Origin: an uncultured Blautia sp.
GTDB lineage: Bacteria > Bacillota > Clostridia > Lachnospirales > Lachnospiraceae
Direction of reading: 5' to 3'
DNA length: 28,448 bases
NCBI GenBank assembly: GCA_900542045.1
Contig: UQMI01000043.1
Span: 1 to 28,448, forward strand
The position numbers were made by a program, and so were the translations under genes. Within the stretch, counting starts at the first letter, position 1; each line of letters starts with the position of its first letter. Below, in pieces: positions 23,837 to 28,448 of the stretch. The notes under the pieces are model-generated. The model did not search any database. It was given only the letters and a program-made list of their open reading frames with translations, and had not been told where the DNA came from.

Positions 23837-25072
23837 ATGGAAATACGTTTTATTAAACCGGAAGAAGCAGGGCAGCTGGCCAGAAATGTGCTGACGGCTT
23901 TTCCTTCCAAGACTCCGGAGCAATTACTGGAAAATATGGAAAGCGAACTGCATCAGCCGGAAGAAGGACGCTATCTGGGCTGCTTTGATGACAATGGCAC
24001 CCTGGTGGGCTCCACTCTTCTGATGGATTTTCAGATGAATGTCCGCGGCAGACTGATGAAGATGGGCGGAACCGCATATGTATCCACCAGTTTCCTTCAC
24101 AAAAAGGAACATATTGCCAAAAACCTGCTGCGCGTAGGCATGGGAGTCTTTGCTGGAACAGGAACGGCAGTGGGAGCTCTGCATCCCTTTAATCCGGCGT
24201 TCTATGGGAAAATGGGATTTGGATACTGCAATGAATCGGTGATGTATGCGCCCAAACCCTGTTATATCCGTTCCTATGGAGATAAATCGCATCTGGCTTA
24301 TGCAGGGCCGGAGGATAAAGAGGAAATCCTGGAGTTCTACAGAAATTATGCAGCCCGTACCCATGGAGCCACCATTCATCCGGCATATATGGATGAACAC
24401 CGGATCTTTGATATGCCTTATGTGGTGGTGTGCCGGAGAAATGGAAAGATCACAGGGTATCTGACCTTTGAATTTATCGAGGTGGATCACTATACAGATA
24501 TGTACCATGATCTGGCTGTCCGGGAGCTGATCTGCGAGGATATGGAGACGATGAAAGAGTTTCTGACTTTCTTCGCCTCCCAGATCGATCAGATTGAACG
24601 GGTACGGATCTATACGGCGGAAGAAGACTTCCATATGCTTTTTACGAATCCGGACAGCGGGGAAAACAGAGCTTACGATGGCGCCATACAGGAAATCGGC
24701 AGAAAATGCATGGGTTACATGTTTCGGATCTTTGATGTGAAAGCCTATTTCATGCACCAGAATTTCTGTGAGAGTCCGGTGAGCCGTCCCTTCGTTCTGC
24801 AGCTGGATGTGGAAGATGATTTTATGGAAGAGAACAATCGAAGCTTTTTGCTTTCAATCCAGGAGGAAAAAGTACTGCTTACAAAGGATCGGGAACCGGA
24901 TGTGGTATTAAGGACCGGCATCGCGGATCTGTCATCCTTTGTAATGGGAGCAATTTCCTTGAAATCTTTTCTGTGGAGCGGCAGAATGCAGCTCAGTGAT
25001 CCTGCTTATCAGGAAGACATTCAGAAAGCTCTGGGCTGGAGTGTGAAACCGAAAAACGTGACATATTTTTAA
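23837..25072 (+). CDS. Eis-like GNAT N-acetyltransferase
   Basis: This 411-residue protein has the three-part Eis architecture. The N-terminal GNAT domain (about 1-140) includes MGGTAYVSTSFLHKKEHIAK in place of the usual acetyl-CoA loop and YGKMGFGYC at its end. A second GNAT-like domain occupies the middle, and an SCP2-like C-terminal domain (about 310-411) contains VVLRTGIADLSSFVMGA. Eis-type enzymes acetylate amines on aminoglycosides, lysines or other acceptors; the acceptor here is unknown. The acetyl-CoA loop lacks the normal RxxGxG/A pattern, so activity is uncertain. ATG 23837 follows AGGAGG by 6 nt; a longer frame starting at 23792 overlaps the palindromic repeat and has no ribosome binding site. 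Confidence 0.82.
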   Translation: MEIRFIKPEEAGQLARNVLTAFPSKTPEQLLENMESELHQPEEGRYLGCFDDNGTLVGSTLLMDFQMNVRGRLMKMGGTAYVSTSFLHKKEHIAKNLLRVGMGVFAGTGTAVGALHPFNPAFYGKMGFGYCNESVMYAPKPCYIRSYGDKSHLAYAGPEDKEEILEFYRNYAARTHGATIHPAYMDEHRIFDMPYVVVCRRNGKITGYLTFEFIEVDHYTDMYHDLAVRELICEDMETMKEFLTFFASQIDQIERVRIYTAEEDFHMLFTNPDSGENRAYDGAIQEIGRKCMGYMFRIFDVKAYFMHQNFCESPVSRPFVLQLDVEDDFMEENNRSFLLSIQEEKVLLTKDREPDVVLRTGIADLSSFVMGAISLKSFLWSGRMQLSDPAYQEDIQKALGWSVKPKNVTYF

Positions 25073-25088
25073 AAGGGGGGAGCAGGAA

Positions 25089-25646
25089 ATGTGGTATAAA
25101 CCGGAAGTATTTGTAAAGCAGCTGGATACAGAGGTTTTGCTGAAAGAGTACAGAAATCCGGAACAGTTCGGCGATGCCTGCAGGCAGTGCCCGGATTATG
25201 ACAACAACTGGTCCTGCCCGCCGGGAATTCCCGATCCCTTCAGTTATCTGGAAGGCTACGAAAAAGTTTTTGTAGTTGCGGTGAAGGTGAATTATACCGA
25301 AGAAGTGACCGGCGAAGATGTGAAAAAGGAAGATGCGGCCATATGGCGTGCAAGTTCTTATGAAAAAGTCAAAAAGAGACTGTTTGCAACGCTTCTGGCC
25401 AATGAGAAAAAAGGCAGCGGCGGAAAGTGTATGGGAGCTGGCAAATGTCTGTTGTGCAGAAAATGTACAAGAGAAGACAGCAAACCCTGCCGTTACCCGG
25501 ATCTGCGGAGGTATTCCTTTACCTCCTTTGGATTCGATTTCAGCCGAATGCTGAAAGACTTTTTTGATCTGGAAATGATCTGGTGCGGCGGGGAGGAGAT
25601 CCCTCCCTATGATATTGCCGTGGCAGCGCTTTTCTGCAGACCATAA
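25089..25646 (+). CDS. DUF2284-type cysteine-rich metal-binding protein
   Basis: This 185-residue protein has the DUF2284 cysteine pattern: CRQCPDYDNNWSCPPG (about 31-46), a cluster GKCMGAGKCLLCRKC (about 116-130), then PCRYPDLRRYSFTSFG and a late Cys in WCGGEE. The spacing suggests an Fe-S or zinc site. The biochemical role of the family is not established. It follows the Eis-like gene by 16 bp with a GGGGGG-type ribosome binding site, so the two are probably co-transcribed. A double hairpin with a T tract follows it. Confidence 0.85.
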   Translation: MWYKPEVFVKQLDTEVLLKEYRNPEQFGDACRQCPDYDNNWSCPPGIPDPFSYLEGYEKVFVVAVKVNYTEEVTGEDVKKEDAAIWRASSYEKVKKRLFATLLANEKKGSGGKCMGAGKCLLCRKCTREDSKPCRYPDLRRYSFTSFGFDFSRMLKDFFDLEMIWCGGEEIPPYDIAVAALFCRP

Positions 25647-25668
25647 GAAGAACCATCATATAAAAAAG

Positions 25669-25709
25669 ACTCCTGCACCGCAGGATTCTCCGCCTGCGGC
25701 GGCATTTTT
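25669..25709 (+). terminator. Terminator after the DUF2284 gene
   Basis: Two adjacent hairpins: TCCTGC/GCAGGA with an ACC loop (25671-25685), then CCGCC/GGCGG with a TGC loop (25690-25702). T5 follows at 25705-25709. Confidence 0.7.
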
Positions 25710-26110
25710 GGCAGACCGTAGGAAACGTTTGAAAAGTCCATTTGATCTGAATTACAAAAGGAGGATCAGATGGGCTTTTTGCGTTTTCCTGTGAAATATT
25801 TTTTCTGACACGGCACAGATAGAGATTTCCGTATTTACACGTGTATGCAGACACAGTTTCGTACGGTTCAGATCGGAATTCCTTGAATATCCCCCGTACC
25901 TAGACACGGTTCGGTACGTGTGAGATAGAGATTTTCGTGATTGCTGCCCCATAGAAAAGGATAGAAGAATAGGCAGATTTTAGCAGAGCGAGGTATCTGA
26001 CAGTGTATATTCTTTTGATTGTCTGTTCTGTAAGAAAATATGATTAAATTATGAAAAAAGAATGAACAATATAGGAAAAGTGAACAAAATAATCTTTCAA
26101 AATAGAAAAT
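25710..26110. other. Gene-free stretch with a short ORF and degenerate repeats
   Basis: No full gene is seen. At 25770-25808 a 12-codon frame (MGFLRFPVKYFF) follows a strong AAAGGAGG; it may be a remnant or chance. A degenerate repeat array covers 25807-25940. The rest is AT-rich and leads into the rplY promoter. Confidence 0.5.
25807..25940. repeat. Degenerate three-unit repeat
   Basis: Units begin GACACGG or GACACAG at 25807, 25850 and 25903. Each contains variants of TTCGTACGGTTC and/or AGATAGAGATTTTCG. The palindrome TACACGTGTA lies at 25836-25845. Lengths differ (43 and 53 bp between starts), so this is not a CRISPR. Confidence 0.6.
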
Positions 26111-26112
26111 GA

Positions 26113-26146
26113 TTGGTGATATTCTTTTTGATACAGGTGTTATAAT
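26113..26146 (+). promoter_or_regulatory. Promoter of rplY
   Basis: A perfect TATAAT (26141-26146) with an extended -10 (TGT before it). The -35 region is weak; TTGGTG at 26113 is too far away for a standard spacer. The leader would be about 40 nt. Confidence 0.6.
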
Positions 26147-26192
26147 ATACGTGTAACAAAAAAGGGACTCAGATTTTTGGAGGAAAAGATAA

Positions 26193-26780
26193 ATGAATAC
26201 TTTAAAAGCTGAAAAGAGAACCAAAGACGTAAAAGCAAAGAAACTGAGAAGAGAAGGTTACGTGACCGGAAATATCTTCGGCAGAGAGATGAAAGAATCG
26301 GTTATGATCAAAATGCTGAAGCCGGAAGTGTCCCGTATGCTGAAGAACAGCGGAAAAGGCGGAAAGGCAACCCTTAATGTGGAAGGGGAAATCTATAATG
26401 TACTGATTAAGGATATTGACTACGATCCTATGAAAAATCAGATCAACGAGATTGATTTTCAGGCTCTGGTCAGCAATGAGAAGATCCAGTCAGTGGCCAA
26501 CGTTATTCCTGTCAATCATGAAATGATCACCGAAGGCGTTTTCCAGCTGTTGCTGCCGGAAATCGTATATAAAGCACTTCCCGATGCCCTGGTTGAAAGG
26601 ATTGATCTGGATGTGGGACACATGCGTGCCGGCGATTCCATCAAGGTAGAAGATCTGGATATCGCAAAAGATAAAGATGTGGAACTTGTAACAAGCCTGG
26701 ATGCCATAGTGGCAGTCGTATCGGAAGTACGGCGTAAGGCAGAAGACGGTGATACAGAAGAGGAAGAAGCAGAAGATTAA
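26193..26780 (+). CDS. rplY: 50S ribosomal protein L25 / general stress protein Ctc
   Basis: This 195-residue protein has the L25 5S-rRNA-binding domain (about 1-90: TLKAEKRTKDVKAKKLRREG, VTGNIFG, NVLIKDIDYDPMKNQINEID) and a C-terminal TL5/Ctc beta domain (about 95-180) ending in a run of acidic residues. It binds 5S rRNA in the large subunit, and in Bacillus the homologue Ctc is stress-induced. ATG 26193 follows GGAGG. It is a single-gene unit with its own promoter and terminator, unrelated to the eut genes. Confidence 0.92.
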   Translation: MNTLKAEKRTKDVKAKKLRREGYVTGNIFGREMKESVMIKMLKPEVSRMLKNSGKGGKATLNVEGEIYNVLIKDIDYDPMKNQINEIDFQALVSNEKIQSVANVIPVNHEMITEGVFQLLLPEIVYKALPDALVERIDLDVGHMRAGDSIKVEDLDIAKDKDVELVTSLDAIVAVVSEVRRKAEDGDTEEEEAED

Positions 26781-26814
26781 TCGGCCGAAGCAGAAAGGTT
26801 CTGGCTGCTGCAGA

Positions 26815-26865
26815 GAAAAAACCGAAGACGGAAACAGAAATCTGTTCCCCGCCTTCGGTTTTTTT
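26815..26865. terminator. Bidirectional terminator between rplY and the mttB-like gene
   Basis: AAAAAACCGAAG pairs with CTTCGGTTTTTT, and inside AACAG pairs with CTGTT. T7 on the + strand and T6 on the - strand allow termination of both convergent genes. Confidence 0.88.
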
Positions 26866-26924
26866 ACTATAAAAAATCAGAACAAGACATTCACTTTCCT
26901 GTCACATATATGGAATAACGATTG

Positions 26925-28355
26925 TTACAATAGTTCTTTTTCTGCCGCTGCCATGAGTTTCTTAACTTCTGCAGTGATCTCCGGATTCTGGGCAGGAACT
27001 TCATCCTGTTCCAGTAATGCAAGAGCACGTTCTTCTGCTCGAACAGTCAGAGGAACTTCTCCGGTGCGAATCCAGTCAGCCCATACACTGTCAAAGCCGA
27101 TAGTAGGTGTGAAAATTTCATCGCTGAGATGATCCAGGGTATGCTCCTGCTCCAGGAATGTCTCATTGTCGTTGATCACATATTCCAGAGCCTCGAATCC
27201 CAGTTCCTCTTCATTCAGAACGAATGGACGCTGTGCTTTGCGGATCATGGCGATGATCTCATCATCCAGCACAAGCTGGCTTAAGGAGCAGCACATTACA
27301 CTTGCGGTGCTGCCGAATCCGGTAAGAATAGTGGCTCCAGCCATGCCGGGAAGAAGAGCATTGATCATCTTCTCATAGCCGGCCTGCTCGTCCATTGCGC
27401 AGCTTGTACAGGAGAGTCCGTATACGTCGGACATAAAGCCGCAGTAGGTAGCAAGCTGAACAGCTAGAGCACTGGAAATTCCGGTTTCCGGGAGGCCCAG
27501 GATACTCTGGGTATTCTTCATATTGGCGAAGAATGTTCTGGCACCGTAGAACAATACACATTTTGGGTTCATCAGGTATGCTACACAGGCAAAAGCCAGG
27601 ATTTCCGCGTGTGACTGCGCAACAGTACCTGCGACTGACAGAGGTGAAGTGAGTCCGCCCATGGGAGCTGAAAGAATACTGGTAGGAATTCCGGCTCCGA
27701 TAATATGGTGCATGGTATCTGTAATTTCTTTTGGAAGGAACAGAGGAGACTCCGGAGAAATGCCAACCATTCCGATAGGAGAATTCTGCAGCTGATCACC
27801 GCCGTATATTTTGAATAATTCTGCAATATATTTTGCATTGCTGGCCAGAGAGATTCCCGGTCCGTAAATAGGTTTATGCGAATATTCCAGCATGGTAACT
27901 GTCTGCTGCAGCTGTGTAATGGAAGAGGGAATATCGCTGGGATATACTAAAGCGCAGGGAATGTCCAGGTTTGGCAGCTGATTCATAACACGAATGGTAT
28001 CTACCAGATCCTTCAGTTCCGCATTGCGGCGTTTGCCTGTTTTCATGTCTGCGATCCAGGGAGCACCGCCGGTGCTGTGAGTAGAGGTCTGACCAAGTGC
28101 GAACTCCTTTTTGATTCCGGTGGTGGGCATTGTCATAGTGACTTTGGTCTGCTGTGCCTTCAGCATTTTCTCAATCAGGTCGTCGCAGAAATAAATTCGG
28201 TCACCTTTTTCTGTACAGCCGTTTTCTTTTAACAGATTTCGGATTTCCGGGTCTTCTACCCGCATTCCGAATCTTTTTAAGATTTCTACCCCATATTCAT
28301 GGAGTTTTGCAATTTCTTCTTTACTGACATAGTTTAAAGTTGGAACATAGTTCAT
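26925..28355 (-). CDS. MttB-family corrinoid-dependent methyltransferase (non-pyrrolysine)
   Basis: This 476-residue protein belongs to the trimethylamine methyltransferase (MttB) superfamily, which moves a methyl group from quaternary or tertiary amines to a corrinoid protein. Family segments are visible: TSTHSTGGAPWIADMKTG, GPGISLASNAKYIAELF, SAPMGGLTSPLS and MDEQAGYEKM. True MttB has pyrrolysine, encoded by an amber codon, shortly before that last motif. Here the frame is open and reads CTSCAMDEQ, so it is a non-pyrrolysine member, such as those acting on glycine betaine, carnitine, proline betaine or butyrobetaine. The substrate cannot be told. GGAGG precedes ATG 28355. Its start overlaps by 4 bp the stop of an upstream frame that leaves the window. 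Confidence 0.88.
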   Translation of the reverse strand: MNYVPTLNYVSKEEIAKLHEYGVEILKRFGMRVEDPEIRNLLKENGCTEKGDRIYFCDDLIEKMLKAQQTKVTMTMPTTGIKKEFALGQTSTHSTGGAPWIADMKTGKRRNAELKDLVDTIRVMNQLPNLDIPCALVYPSDIPSSITQLQQTVTMLEYSHKPIYGPGISLASNAKYIAELFKIYGGDQLQNSPIGMVGISPESPLFLPKEITDTMHHIIGAGIPTSILSAPMGGLTSPLSVAGTVAQSHAEILAFACVAYLMNPKCVLFYGARTFFANMKNTQSILGLPETGISSALAVQLATYCGFMSDVYGLSCTSCAMDEQAGYEKMINALLPGMAGATILTGFGSTASVMCCSLSQLVLDDEIIAMIRKAQRPFVLNEEELGFEALEYVINDNETFLEQEHTLDHLSDEIFTPTIGFDSVWADWIRTGEVPLTVRAEERALALLEQDEVPAQNPEITAEVKKLMAAAEKELL

Positions 28356-28448
28356 GGTAATACCTCCGCATTATTACTTTTCAAATTGGACTGTGCAGAT
28401 TGCCAGCCTAAACGGCCACCTGTGCCATATTTGGCGGCCAGCCTGTGA
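28352..28448 (-). CDS. C-terminal end of an unidentified upstream gene (partial)
   Basis: A - strand frame is open from the window edge for 31 codons and ends in a TGA that overlaps the mttB-like ATG (ATGA). The visible end includes AAKYGTGGRLGWQSAQSN. The 4-bp overlap is typical of translationally coupled genes, so a partner of the methyltransferase (for example a corrinoid protein, transporter or regulator) may be encoded there. I do not recognise the family from 31 residues. Confidence 0.45.
   Translation of the reverse strand, partial: HRLAAKYGTGGRLGWQSAQSNLKSNNAEVLP

Noticed and set aside
25770..25808. 12-codon peptide gene
   Set aside because: The ribosome binding site is good, but 12 codons ending at a repeat are too little to call a gene.
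25807..25940. CRISPR array
   Set aside because: Units are unequal in length and degenerate, only three in number, and no cas genes are nearby.
1..28448. tRNA and rRNA genes, transposases, prophage genes, origins
   Set aside because: None was recognised on either strand.

Overview
The window looks like a chromosomal segment from a Gram-positive Clostridia-type bacterium, most likely Lachnospiraceae. The evidence is moderate GC, strong AGGAGG-type ribosome binding sites, frequent TTG/GTG starts, and Firmicutes-style gene content (an EutV/EutW two-component pair, a BmrCD-like ABC exporter, rplY of the Ctc type, a non-pyrrolysine MttB-family methyltransferase). The centre is a complete-looking ethanolamine utilisation (eut) bacterial microcompartment (BMC) operon of 21 genes on the + strand, about 5.4-23.7 kb.

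Left flank (1-5374). A bidirectional terminator is followed by a broken Abi_2/AbiF-type gene on the - strand. Its promoter and a small structured RNA upstream of it still look intact. Then comes a + strand operon of a MarR regulator and two ABC half-transporters. It has a consensus-like promoter and a TAGTT-N4-AACTA operator, and the two ATPase sites are asymmetric, as in heterodimeric multidrug exporters.

Eut operon (5447-23661). A near-consensus promoter (TTGACA-17-TAGAAT) drives a roughly 130-nt leader with an intrinsic terminator and a competing hairpin. This fits antitermination by EutV, whose gene lies in the operon. The order is eutG, eutS, eutP, eutV, eutW, eutA, eutB, eutC, eutL, a eutK-like BMC gene with a Rho_N/SAP-like tail, eutE, two nearly identical eutM copies, eutT, eutJ, an uncharacterised flavoprotein-like gene, eutN, pduS-like, pduT-like, eutH, eutQ. 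EutH would admit ethanolamine. EutBC, reactivated by EutA and supplied with adenosylcobalamin by EutT and the PduS-like reductase, would make acetaldehyde and ammonia. EutE would make acetyl-CoA and EutG ethanol. The shell comes from EutS, EutL, EutK-like, EutM x2, EutN and the PduT-like protein. The PduT-like protein keeps the cysteine at position 38 that binds an Fe-S cluster in PduT. No phosphotransacetylase (EutD/PduL) is in the locus. Several intercistronic hairpins sit around the shell genes.

Right flank (23662-28448). A tandemly duplicated, strongly palindromic element follows eutQ. Then come an Eis-like GNAT acetyltransferase, a cysteine-rich DUF2284-type protein, a 546-bp gene-free stretch with a terminator and a degenerate three-unit repeat, the general stress/ribosomal protein L25 gene, and, on the - strand, an MttB-family corrinoid methyltransferase. 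The MttB start overlaps the end of another gene that runs off the window.

The most interesting items are the BMC shell protein fused to a putative nucleic-acid-binding domain, the recently duplicated eutM pair, the Pdu-type redox module in a Eut organelle, a sequence module shared by EutT and the uncharacterised protein, and the surviving regulatory RNA in front of a dead Abi gene.
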